From positions 1 to 33,705 of the forward strand of contig LRSR01007662.1 of NCBI GenBank assembly GCA_001579985.1: 33,705 bases of DNA, in the 5' to 3' direction. The notes beneath the pieces are model-generated. The model was not told the DNA's origin. It made no database searches and saw only the letters and a list, made by a program, of their open reading frames with translations. Origin of the DNA: Hypsibius dujardini (lineage: Eukaryota > Tardigrada > Eutardigrada > Parachela > Hypsibiidae). This document shows positions 1 through 10,462 of this stretch, in pieces; the first letter of the stretch is position 1, and the number at the start of each line of letters is the position of its first letter. Both the position numbers and the translations under genes were made by a program.

Positions 1-3000
1 TTGATGTACTCGTTGGCGCCACAGACATACAGCAAGTCCCGTGTGGGTTCTGAAAACGTAAAGTTACATGATTCCATGCAAATTTAAATTGCAGTAAATA
101 CGCAGACAAATACGGAGACAGATATCTGTCTCTAATATTTTAAAGTCTGCCAACCAACAGACTGACAGACAGATACACATACAGAACAGACACACACACA
201 AGCAGATAGACAGACAGGAGTCAGACAACGGGCCGATAAACAAACGATTAGCTAGACAGGCAAGCAATGTACAGAAGACTGGAAGGTAGATAGACAAACG
301 GGTGACTGTACTGTTCTATAGAGGCAGTCAGACAGGCAAACTGTAGACAACGAAAACAAAGCTTACTGTTTGTTGCAGCAAGAAGTAGTTCCACACCGAT
401 ACTTTCGCACTCAATCTGGCACTTCTTCAAGAAACCGACACCCGTCACATCAATAAAGCAGATCTCCGAACAGTCCACAATGAGATGCTTCACAAGGACA
501 TCCTCCCCGTTTTCGGTATTATTGTCTCCCAAAACGCTTTCCTGTGCAAGAAAAGTACGGGGTGTGAAGCTGTTGTTAAGTTGCTCCATGCTGATGGTCG
601 ACGGCTCGGAACGTGATCCGCTATAGCGACGCACGGGATTGTGCTCGTCGTGCTCGTCGTTGTCATTGTCCAACGCCAAATTGAGCGAGTAGGCGTATTC
701 CCTTCTCTCATCATCAACGGCTGGAGTGGTGGTTTCTTTCACGGGATTGGCCTCCTTATATTTAATGATTAAATTGTTTAGATCGGCCAGGGTGTAGAGT
801 CGATGCTTGATGTAGGCAGCGTTGGCAAAGTACACCGGAGCGTCAACGCGAACGATTTTCACTCCGGGAATCTCGCAAGCCTAGTTGTAGGAAAAAAGGT
901 GTTGTTAATGTCTGGCTATGTACCCACCTGCCTGAGTATGTCTCCTCTCTCTGTTTGGTTCTAGGTGCCTATTTCAGTATCCGCCCATTTGTTTATACGG
1001 TATGGTCATCTGTCTTTCTGCCCGGCTTACTGTTTGTTTGTATTTTTTGTTAGTCTGTCATTTTGTCTGCCTGTCGGTCTGTCTGCGTTTCTAACTGTTT
1101 ATCTGTTGATCTGTCAGACTATCTGTCTTTCTGTCTACCCATCTGTTTGTCTTCCTATAAAAGTACACCTTTTCTCTCTATCTGTCTGCTTGTTTGTCTG
1201 CCAATCACCGTGCTGTCTCCTTACCTCTGCCTTAGCTCAACTATGGGCCTCTCTGATGACTTGATGTCTGTCTGCCTTACGTGGTTTGTCTGCTATCTGA
1301 CCCATCGTTCTTCCTCCACTCACCGTTTTGTACACGTCCGTCCGACGGTAAATGTCTGTTCCTGGCAGTCGTCCGAGCGGTCCAACTTTCGGCTTTTGCA
1401 GCCGTAGCATGACCGTCATAATAGCCCATCCCACTCCGATGTATAGACCCAGGTCGACGTCCAGGATGAGGACACCAAAGAAGACCACCAAAAATATTGA
1501 CTGAAAATGTACAATCAGAGAAAAGTCTGTCCAGCCGTGATTATGATTTCATGAAATAAGCTGCCTCTTATATTGACTCCTTACCCAATCGCTTAAAGAA
1601 AGTTTCCATAATTTGTGCAGCTGGACCACTTGCGAAAGCAAATGGAGTACAGACGCCATAACAATGGCTCCAAGCGCCGGTTTGGGCAATGGCTCCAACG
1701 ACTTTCCCAAAGAACAAACCGCTGCGCCAAAAATGACCAAAATTATACAGTGATATATGTGTATATAGGTACATACTTAGGTACATACTTGGTACATACA
1801 CATGATGCACTGTACTGTTTATACAGAGTACCCTTACCAATAATGACGATGATGCACTGGACAAGACTGACTATCTGTGTTTTCCCACCGACGTCGTTCT
1901 GCACAGCACTCCGAGCCAAGGAGGCTCCTGATGGGAAGCACTGAAAGAAGGACCCAAAGATGTTTCCCACTCCCTGCGCTTTAAACTCCTGGTTCGGGTT
2001 GATACTGTAGTTGTGCTTGGAGGCGTACAGCATGCCCAAGGTCACCGTAATGGCTAGTCCGACAATTGCCTAATGGATAAAATATTTACAAGGGAACGTT
2101 TTCATAACTATGTCTGTTTTCCTGTATTTCGCTTGATTTTCTGGGATGTCTGGGCTTACGAACCGTCTGTCTATCTGGGCACTGTGCTGTCTTTTTCGAT
2201 TCTTTCTGAATGCTAACTTGGTTTGTCTGACTTCGTGTCAATTTGCCTGTTTGAGAATCTTTTGTCTGTCTATCTGTTTGTGAGTTTACCTGCCCGCCTG
2301 CATATCGGTTTGCTTGACTGACTTTGCTTTTTGCTGTGCCTCCCATAACTATCTTAAAGAAAGTACGTACATTGGAAATTGTGTCCCCAATAATTAACCC
2401 GGAGAGGGTGAAGTCAGGCACGGTAGGCAGTGGCATGCCTTGAGGAATTTTCTTGACAATGTCCACCTTGTAGTTGTGTTCCAAGTCCATGAAGTAGGAT
2501 GCAACGGTGGCGGCAATCACGACAATCAATTCAGCCGGAATGGGCACGCGAATCTTGGCCATGATACGCTTGTTGTCGTTGATGCCAATTTTAATGCCGA
2601 CCAAAATGACCAGAGAAATTAACGAAAGGACAACGGATGGAACATGGGCCTTCGGAAGGAGCTGGAAAAACTGAATCCATGTCTGCAATCCGAATAAAAA
2701 AGATCCCATTTACTTTTTGTCGAATTATAGCGAGCGTTGCTGATATCTAGGCTCACACTCGCAGTCAATTGTGCATACTTTGATTAGTTTGAAGGGTCCG
2801 TAGTACTCGGTCATTTTTAGGCGAAAAACCGATTTCAGTTGTGATGAGAATACGTGAAAGGATGCACTACAGGTGAACCTACAGAACGGGAATAGTATTA
2901 GATAACTATAACAATTAGAATGAATAAATGTCACACGAACGAGGATAGAATTAGCGACTCAAGCAGACAGGCTAGGCAACAGCAATTATAAAAATATTAA

Positions 3001-5341
3001 AAGAGCTAAATCTAAATTATTTAAGTATAATTCTCACCCTTGGACAAGCTGATCCGAAAGATAGACAGAGAGCCCACCTGCTCCGATTATTCCTAATACA
3101 ATCTACAAATAACAGTAAAAATAGGTTCATTCTACGTTAGAATCTATTCCGTAGAGGACGTACTGCAATGCGCTAAATGGATATTGTGAAATGTTAATTA
3201 TATGGCACCGCACCTGCCAAATACCGACGTAAAATGCCGCCAGTGATCCGACCTGGATGGCGCCCCATTCGTCCCAGGTGAAAGAGGTTCCGTTGAAGGT
3301 GTTATTGCGATCATTATAATCAGGTCGAATTAATGTCCCGTTCCTATCGAATGCTTTGTAGGGATTGGCGTAGGCAACAAGTTTACTGGTCATCATGCTG
3401 ATAATGGAAAAGGTTCCTGAAAAAATACAGTGATAATTCGATGACTCCAATCAGTCTTATGTAGGCGTGAGTGGGGCTAGCGCACTCACCCAGGGAACAC
3501 TGACGACTTGTTCCCATCAGCAAATATATAATGACCGGAAAAATCTGCAAAAGAATATGCATGACTTGTGACCAAATATCCGCAAATCTCCACAGACTGT
3601 CTGTGAGGTAGATATCGCGGACCGGATATTAGAGGACCCACAGACAGTCAGACACATGGACGAGCAATCGGGCAGCCAGTCAGTCAATCAGTCATACAGG
3701 CAATCAAATATACAGACAAGCAGGCAAACTGACTCTCAGACTTTTAAGACATCGAGACAGGCCGGCGACTGCAAGAGAGGGATACAGAAATTAACAGACA
3801 ATAATGAAGTATTTACCGAAGTGTACAGGCCGGTTACCGCTGGGCTGAAAAATTACATTATATTAAAGGTTTGACAAGATGTGTAAATTCTGTGAATGCT
3901 AACAAGGAAATGACACTACTCTGGACAGCGGCTTTCTTTATATTTTTGCTGTTACCGATGCACTACTGCCTGATCCCTTCGATTCCATCGAGAAAATTGG
4001 CAGAAAACCAGAACTACTATTTTAAATAAATGAAAACTGACCAGTGGTATTATATAGAGGGCGCTGTCTATATTACTGAAACATGTACTAATTGATTATT
4101 TAATTTTGAACGGACTGATCGATTGAATAAACGCAGACACATTTTATTGATTGATTAATTCACAGAGACGGTAACATAGACAGCGCCCGCTATATACGGC
4201 CACTAGTCAGTTTTATTTATTTAAAATAGTACCAGGCAAACGCTATGGATTGTTTCACTACTTGGGTTGAATCGGTCGGGTGGCGGAGGGCGCCACGAGT
4301 GTAAATTGTAAACAACACTCATGCAGCAATACACACACCGCCTGCGGCGCCCTCCGCCACCCGACCGATTCAACCCATAGCGTTTGCTTGGTAGTTCTAG
4401 TTTTTTGCCGATTTTCTCGATGGAATCGAAGAGACCAAGCAATAGTGCATCGGTAACAGCAAACAGATATAAAGAAATTCGCCGTCCAGGGTGGTCTCAT
4501 TTCCTTGTAAGTGTGGTATTCATCAACATACCAAGCAGCAAGCAGTGCATATGCCATGCCTAGTTAGAAAAGAAGATTCCAAAAGTTTTTAAATACTGCT
4601 ATGAGTCGTGAAATACCAAAATGAAATTAATAATACCTTGGGGAACGTTCATTACTCCCACAGTAATGCCTGTGAAGAATCAATCCATTACGGCATGAGA
4701 CAGCCGTAAACAGTAGAGTAGATGTAGTTATGTTTAGGTAGGTTCTACTTCCATTTGGATAACACTTGCAATCTTACCGGCGACCGTGTCTGTGAAGAGG
4801 TTGCTTTTCACATCGTATTTTTGGATCCAACCAATGAAAGGGATCCAATTGACCAAAGTCCGGTACGCAGCACTGGAACCACATTTTCGCTTGCTAGAAA
4901 TTCGCTCCCACTTCCGGCGGCATCTCTTTTTTATACTTTCCCAGGGGTTAAGAGGTGGCCCAGGATCGCAAAGCCCGTAGGTGATGTCGAAGCTGAAAAA
5001 AGCGAAATTGGCACGCAGACAAAGGCAGACAGATAGACAGTAAAACAGACAATAATCAAAACAGATGGAGAGGCAGACAAACATACACACAGACAAACTG
5101 GTAGACAAACAGACAAATAAACAGACAAATAGACACAATGACAGACGGGCAAACACTGACAGAAAAATAACAAACATTCAAAAAAAATAGCGAGGTGAAA
5201 AGAGTGTAAGGTCATAAGGTCAGTCCATTACCTGGGCTGATCATAAACTGCCCGGGATACTTGAAGACGTGCGATTGCAGCCGTGCGGCCTTCCACATTC
5301 TGATCTCCAACCGAATATGTTACTTCCGAATCCACGGGCAT
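1..5341 (-). CDS. SLC26-family anion transporter, 3' end beyond left edge
   Basis: Multi-pass membrane exchanger of the SLC26 (sulfate permease) family, moving anions such as sulfate, chloride or bicarbonate; the substrate cannot be told from sequence. Exons, 5' to 3' on the minus strand: 5341-5232, 4992-4778, 4669-4637, 4559-4532, 3844-3817, 3544-3490, 3416-3214, 3102-3038, 2878-2779, 2682-2371, 2069-1838, 1721-1585, 1500-1324, 880-367, 49-1. All joins are GT-AG and keep one frame for about 752 codons. Family marks seen: VPQGMAYALL in the first helices, GTSRQCSLGTF, GFTCSASFHVFSSQLK, NIFGSFFQCFPSGASLARSA, LEPLPK, DVDLGLYIGVG and LPGTDIY, then a STAS domain with VDCSEICFIDVTGVGFL. The STAS domain carries the usual variable insert, acidic and Ser/Thr-rich, of roughly 90 residues. 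The start was chosen at the first ATG of the first in-frame exon (context CACCATGC). Which SLC26 paralogue it is remains unclear. Confidence 0.93.
60..340. repeat. Degenerate (ACAG)n tract in SLC26 intron
   Basis: Imperfect ACAG/ACAGGCAG units fill most of the intron between the two leftmost SLC26 exons. In the sense of the transcript this reads as CTGT. The open frames across it are by-products of the repeat. Confidence 0.7.
965..1300. repeat. Degenerate (CTGT)n tract in SLC26 intron
   Basis: Imperfect CTGT/CTGC units occupy most of the 443-bp intron between exons 1500-1324 and 880-367. The orientation is opposite to that of the tract at 60-340 within the same gene. Confidence 0.7.
2100..2350. 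repeat. Degenerate CTGT-rich intron sequence
   Basis: Sparse, diverged CTGT and CTGCC units lie in the intron between SLC26 exons 2682-2371 and 2069-1838. The repeat is much more eroded than the other tracts of the window. Confidence 0.5.
3597..3760. repeat. Degenerate ACAG-rich tract in SLC26 intron
   Basis: ACAG/GCAG/TCAG units are interspersed through this intron just downstream (in gene sense) of the 28-bp exon 3844-3817. The plus-strand open frame here encodes only a repeat-derived Q/S/T-rich sequence. Confidence 0.5.
3903..4507. mobile_element. Palindromic (foldback) DNA element flanked by TAA, in SLC26 intron
   Basis: A 605-bp inverted-repeat element without coding capacity. Its termini are CAAGGAAATGA on the left and the complement TCATTTCCTTG on the right. 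A TAA flanks each side (3900-3902 and 4508-4510), consistent with a 3-bp TAA target duplication. Both arms pair far inward, to about 4080 on the left and 4170 on the right, around an AT-rich centre; shared blocks include GTTACCGATGCACTA and GATTCCATCGAGAAAAT. A 3-bp TWA duplication is typical of PIF/Harbinger elements, but without a transposase that assignment is inference. It lies between the 28-bp exons 4559-4532 and 3844-3817 and does not disturb them. The right arm is interrupted by a second element at 4232-4391. Confidence 0.8.
4232..4391. mobile_element. 160-bp MITE nested in the palindromic element, TA target duplication
   Basis: Terminal inverted repeats read CCAGGCAAACGCTATGG on the left and the complement of CCAAGCAAACGCTATGG on the right. 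TA lies on both sides (4230-4231 and 4392-4393). Further inside, a second inverted block starting GGGTTGAATCGGTCGGGTGG is shared by both arms, and the left arm has about 16 extra bases between the two blocks. TA duplication suggests a Tc1/mariner-type MITE. The other arm of the host palindrome preserves the uninterrupted site, so the borders are well supported. Confidence 0.88.
5005..5165. repeat. Degenerate (ACAG)n tract in SLC26 intron 1
   Basis: ACAGACAA/ACAGACAG units fill the middle of the first coding intron (4993-5231). The cysteine-rich antisense frames here are artefacts of the repeat. Confidence 0.7.
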
Positions 5342-6753
5342 GGTGGGAGCAGAATAATACGAAAGGATATTTCGGATTTCGATTGCAAATCGAAATGGCT
5401 ATAAAAGATGCATCAGAAAAGTTTATACTGAAACAACTGAATAAACGCCGATAGGGTTTACAAAGGCAGTTTCCTTGAGAATTAAGGGCGTGATGAAAAT
5501 TGGTAGGAAAGCCGGAATATTCGCTGAAATTGACAAGCACGAACCACCCTTTAAAGACAAGCGTATCAGCACTAAATGAATTGTAGACTGCAGCAAAAAA
5601 GCGACAAAATTAGCCAAAAAAGTGAGATGGACGACAAGAGTGGCTGACACGTTTTTGTAAACAATATTGCTTGTACTAGTTGCACACACCACGAGGAAGT
5701 GGTTACGATAGCCGTGGGCTACTCTGCCGCTCTTCTCTCTGCATTCTACACGACTGGCATCAAAAGTACGAAAAAATTCAAAAAAACACAATAGCGGAAT
5801 GCAAGGGAAGGTGAACTGAAGTGAAAAATCATAGTAAGTAAGATAAACGTGAAATGGTGGTTCAGTTTGAATGCCTTTCTTTTTTCCTTTTTATCTCCCT
5901 ACAGCAAACAAAAATTATTGGCGGCAATACAGCTGTAAATCTCAACTAGCCATAACATGAAGCCGCTGATGCCCCTAGGGCACACGTCGATGTAGCATGC
6001 AGATGCACAAAGCGAACATTCTCACAGAAAAATATAGCCGGCAAACTCCAACGACCCATTCTTTCAAAGGTTTTCATGGTATTTCGAGTTGTTTTTTCTT
6101 GCGGCGCTAAAATTTTTGACACTTTCGATATTAAAACCCATAAAAATCCGAGAAAAACAACGGCTCCGCGTCAAATTACCTCACAACATTTATGGGGCCT
6201 TGCCAAAACTGGACAAAGGGGTTTATGTTTTTAGAAGCGAATAAAAATTACGGCAAGAGAGACTGCAATATTGGGGGAGGCCATAAATGTTAAAGCTAGT
6301 ATTAGCTTAAAAAAATCCCTTGCCATTTATGTATATGTGGAATGACGTTTCCTAGGTGTATTGTCGTATGAGGTGGATTAATACATTTTTATTTGGTTTA
6401 CAGGCACTGATACTTGGGTGCCCCTGAAACTATGTGACCCTTATGATAATGATACATTGAAATACCCGCATAACTAATAGGGGAAGGGAAGGTATATCTC
6501 GAAAGCACCTTTCACATAACACTGCTATGTCATGTTATATAATGAGAAACCCACTCCTTAAAAGATAACAAAGAGGATAAGAAGCCATCATGATTTACAA
6601 CTCAATGCCGATCCGTTGATCTATATGAGAAAAAAAGAATGCACGGTTAACGTATAGAGCAGCTATAAATAAAATATAGGTCTATATTGTATATGTCAAA
6701 ATATAGTAATGGAACGCTGAGGATGACGACTAATAAGTCAGATTAGAGCAGGC
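5342..6753. other. Non-coding interval between SLC26 start and GPCR pseudogene
   Basis: About 1.4 kb with no supportable gene. It should contain the SLC26 5' UTR and promoter, but no convincing core element was identified. An 11-bp inverted pair (AACATTTATGG near 6187 and CCATAAATGTT near 6283) is present, too short to call an element. The 122-codon minus-strand frame at 5423-5791 matches no family I recognise. Confidence 0.5.
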
Positions 6754-7916
6754 TCAAACTGCGGTCGATTGTCTGGGGACCAGTGTTGCGGGATTTGTGA
6801 CGGAGGTTTCCACCTTGGAAACGATCGCAAAGTGTTCCTTTGGAGTGACCTTTTTCTGCCAAAAATGAAAGAGCTTCCAGTAGCCCTCACGGAAATGATT
6901 CAACGCCAGAGCGTAAATCACACAGTTAATAGAGCTGTTTGCGTGAGCAAAGAGGATAGACAGGATGTACCAGACGAAGGGGACCCGCGATCCCAGACGA
7001 AGGATCAAGACAATGGTGATGGGAGTTTACATTACGAGGAAAATGAGAAAAACCCGAAAAAGGGCTTGCACCACCCGAACCTTCGTTCGAAAGGCCTGAT
7101 TGTTCACGCGTTTCTGCTGGTGCTGTTCGAACGGCTGTTCCTTTTGTTCCTTTTCGGTGGAATCGCTCAACGTTACCTGACCGCTTTTGTTGATCATGCT
7201 GTCGCCTCCTTTGTTGAAAATTAATTTACGGACCAGATTGGACTCGTGGACTTTCAAATAGATGCCGAGGTAGGAGAAGAAAATAGCCCCGAGGGGATTG
7301 CGACACCGGCGCCAACGTAGAAGTAGGCGAACTGGTGAAGGTGGTTGAAGGTGCATAGGAAAAAATTGTCCAAAAAGCGAGTGTCTGTCCATCCGACGTG
7401 TGTGGGTGAGTCGATCAGGTAGATGACGATCCAGACGGTCAGACAGAGGAGGACGGTGATGAATTTGGTGTAGACTCGGTGGTGGATACCGGCAAATCAG
7501 GATATATCGACAGTGGAATAAAAATATATATTATTCATATAATTTATCAAGATGAATTATTTTATCACTGCTCGAGGTAGTAGCAATTTACAACTCACCT
7601 GTTGATTGAGATCATGGCAATTTTTCCAACATGAGGAGATGCATCCCATTGCGCAGAGGGATCCCAGGACTGTTTAGGAAAGTTAATGTTAAGTTGCATT
7701 TATTATTATTATACGAGTAATAAGAGGCAGACACTCTCGAGAAAGAAGAGAGCTAGAGATACTGACATTACAGACTGTTTCTTTTATCCCAGCATGCAGT
7801 GGATTGAGCGAGGTAGTATTGCGAGCCAAACAGGGCATCCGAAGTAAAACACAACGTCTTTTTTGCATGTATTTTCAGTTTCTTTGTTGAGTCATTCTTT
7901 CTTTTTACACAAGGTA

Positions 7917-7980
7917 TGAGGTAAGGGCAGCAATTCGGGCCACTTGCAAAACGTGTAACAATTCGGGCCACCGGGATTCC
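7917..7980. repeat. Left terminal inverted repeat of the pogo-like element
   Basis: Pairs with 10399-10462. It contains CAATTCGGGCCAC at 7931-7943 and again at 7959-7971, a 28-bp period; these are candidate transposase-binding sites. Confidence 0.88.
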
Positions 7981-8088
7981 AGGGGGCGCCATGCGCGTGC
8001 ATTTAATTACTGCTATTGTTAATCACAAACCAAGGCAGGCGAGACGACCCAGGAACTTAAATCATCAAATTTAAGGAGTAGAGATAAT

Positions 8089-9088
8089 TTATGCTGTATT
8101 ATACAGTACAGTTTTTGCCGCAGTTTTCTTCACACGATCATTCACCGGCTTCGCACGCTTTTCAAGATTTTTTTTAACCGGCTTCTTCTGCTTATCAAAT
8201 TCCTTAATCACTGCAGCGGTTTCTTTCCGTTTGTCCTGCTTCTTTTTTGCCACATCGAAGGCCTTTTTGTGACGTTCTTCCAGAGCTTCCCGCACGGATT
8301 GATCGCTCCACAACTTTCCGGCAGAAGTGTCGAGGCGCCTATCAGCCACTTTTCGTTTTTTTCGGAGGAATAGAACCGTTGAGACGTCGATGTATAGACT
8401 CTGCGATGTCGAATCCGGAGCTCGTTCCGCAAACCTGCTGGGAAATATACTGCATGGTGGACTCAATGTTGGACTCCGGAAGTCCCAGGCGCTTAAGAGA
8501 CGTGCGTAGGATTTGGTCCTCCTCAAAAAGAGAATTTGTGGTGGGTTCCTCCTGTGGCGGCACTGCTTTCGCTACAATATGAACGGTTTCTTGGATGACT
8601 TTGGGGTCGAAAGGGAACAGACCGGTTTTTCGGAAACCGGATTGTAGGGAGTCACGTAGATTAAGCTTCGACCAGAAAATATTGAGATGAGCCGGAAATG
8701 TGTTCTGTGTCAGCTAAACAGAAAAACGCAGACAAATTAACGAATCAAATGCATGAAAAGAATCACTTGGGCGGTCATATCATATCGCATAGTATTGAAC
8801 CTGATCGTATCCTTCGGTGTTCAGATGCAGTTGTTCCAAATGACAGCGCCATTTATATTTTACCCATCCAAAAACGCAGACATCGAGCGGCTGGAGTTTA
8901 CCGGTTTGGCCGGCGGGAAAAACCACGACCTTGATTTCGCGATTTGACTGCATGCACACATCGAGGAAGCCAAGGTTGAAAAGATAGCTGAATGCCCATC
9001 TATGAATATGACATTCTGCAACACAATCAATGCAAAGTTTAGGAAAGCAGGCAGTGATCGGGAAGGAAAACAGACAGACAGACAGAAC

Positions 9089-9127
<39 letters not shown>

Positions 9128-9972
9128 CCACAGACAGACATCCAAACAGACAGACAGACAGACATATAGACAAACAGACAGGCAGACACTGCCTTACCTT
9201 GCCGATTGGCATAGACGGAATCAATTCCTCTCGCAAAGGCGGTCAAAGTATCGTCATCCATCCATCCAGACTTGTTTGTTGCGAGTGAGAAGTTCCCATC
9301 GGTCCCATCTGCACGCAATGCCGTCATCACAACACCGTCATAAAGAATAAGAGGCCGGAGCATGTAGCCGGCTGCATTACCGCAAGCGAGAACGGTCAAC
9401 TGAGTTCGGTCATCTCCATCGTAAAATGACGTTACATTCTTGGTTCCCTTTCGCCCATAAACCTTTCCGTACCGACCGCCCAGAGCAAATCCGCTTTCTT
9501 CCAAGTTCCATAAGCTGCTAGGATTTTCCAAATATCCTTCCTCTTTCAAACCGGTGATGACGGTGATGTACTGCAAGCAAAGCTCCTCCGTCCACTGCCT
9601 GGATTTCTTACGACTATCTGTCTGGCTAATCCGCTCGGACAAGGCTGGATGACGCTTTAGGAACGCTCGGTGCCATCCATTAGAGAAGGTTTGATGATGC
9701 AGCGCCTTGTCCTCGCATAATCCGTGGACGACTTTTTTGAGATGAAATTTTGACAACGGAACTCCTATTTCCATGCAGCGCAACAATAGATCGCAAATGA
9801 CAAGCTCTTCCTCTGCCATGAACTTCGTTTGTCGTCCCAAAGGTCCAATATCTCGCTTCTCCAAATGACGATGAAGAGTTGTGCGGCCAACTTCAAAATT
9901 CTCCGCTGCTTGATGAACACTCACTCCTCCGACAATCACTGCTTCAATTGCCTCATCTAATGCGCTACTCAT
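8089..9972 (-). pseudogene. Degenerate pogo/jerky-type DDE transposase
   Basis: Exons 9972-9198, 9015-8801 and 8713-8089. Residues 1-60 form a psq-like helix-turn-helix (VSVHQAAENFEVGRTTLHRH), followed by a CENP-B-like second DNA-binding region and a DDE_1 core: LWNLEESGF, FIDGHSA, and GKLQPLDVCVFGWVKYKW. The tail, with SGFRKTGLFPFDP and a Lys-rich coiled end, is usual for jerky/Tigger relatives. Decay: FIDGHSA and the following FLDVCMQSNREIKVVVF segment lie in different frames, another shift falls in an A-run near 8357, and the first catalytic aspartate of the usual N-x-DETGF motif appears as glutamate. The start was chosen at 9972 because the helix-turn-helix follows at once. The first intron (9016-9197) consists mostly of (ACAG)n. 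Probably inactive. Confidence 0.85.
9068..9186. repeat. (ACAG)n microsatellite in the transposase intron
   Basis: One of the purest tetranucleotide runs of the window, with several uninterrupted ACAG units. It fills the intron between transposase exons 9972-9198 and 9015-8801. Confidence 0.9.
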
Positions 9973-10398
9973 TTCCCGGTTAGAAAACGTCAAAGTTACA
10001 GACAACACAGATGATGTTATGATGAATACATGTAATGCCAAGTTTAGTTAAGTCGCGTTCCCAAATTTAGAATTAGAATGAAACCGGTGTCGTGAGCTGG
10101 TAAACCGCATCTTCACACCTCAGGTGCGAACAACAACCGCAATCAGCTGATCCATCTTTTGCACGCAATGCAAGCAGACCGGCACACACCTGCAATCTCA
10201 TTGCCAGTGGCGCCCCTGTAGTCTTCCGTCACCATTTTTCACAGCAAAATCATGAAGAAGTATTTCTAAATCGCTCCTATTAATGAGTAACTCAACAAAC
10301 ACTACTGTTTCTGGTGTATTGCTTGGGTATAATTATTCTAGATGTTTTGAAATTCTTGAAGTGGGATAACTTCTCGTGGTGTTCATACAGCTTCCCTT

Positions 10399-10462
10399 GA
10401 AATTAGGTGGCCCGAATTGTTGCTCGTTTTTGCAAGTGGCCCGAATTGCTGCCCTTGCCTCA
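10399..10462. repeat. Right terminal inverted repeat of the pogo-like element
   Basis: Complement of the left terminus. It contains GTGGCCCGAATTG, the reverse complement of the left-end motif, at 10407-10419 and 10436-10448 (29-bp period). The 1-bp spacing difference lies in an A-run between the copies. Confidence 0.88.

Larger units (their letters stand above)
7917..10462 (-). mobile_element. Pogo-like DNA transposon with long TIRs and TA duplication
   Basis: A 2546-bp element bounded by TA on both sides (7915-7916 and 10463-10464). Termini start TGAGGTAAGGGCAGCAATTC on the left and TGAGGCAAGGGCAGCAATTC on the right (complement strand), and similarity runs about 60 bp inward. Each end carries two copies of a 13-bp motif. 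Inside, on the minus strand, is a decayed DDE transposase (9972-8089). TA target choice, the psq-like helix-turn-helix and the transposase family all point to the pogo/Tigger/jerky branch of Tc1/mariner. It sits between the TM2 and TM3 blocks of the GPCR pseudogene, probably in an intron, so it need not be what inactivated the receptor. Confidence 0.9.

Noticed and set aside
4734-5215. Cysteine-rich minus-strand frames with CLSVCLSV-type sequence
   Set aside because: They are direct translations of CTGT repeats, which contain no stops in any frame; the part below 4993 is a real SLC26 exon, the rest is intron.
5423-5791. 122-codon hydrophobic minus-strand frame upstream of SLC26
   Set aside because: No family resemblance and no splice link to the SLC26 start; overlaps the expected 5' UTR and promoter.
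7020-7026. TAA within GPCR TM6 read as an amino acid through an alternative code
   Set aside because: The four intact genes of the window use TAA, TAG and TGA normally as stops, and the receptor has several frame breaks besides.
9030-9350. RQTDRQTD-type plus-strand frame
   Set aside because: Translation of the (ACAG)n tract inside the transposase intron and antisense of its exon.
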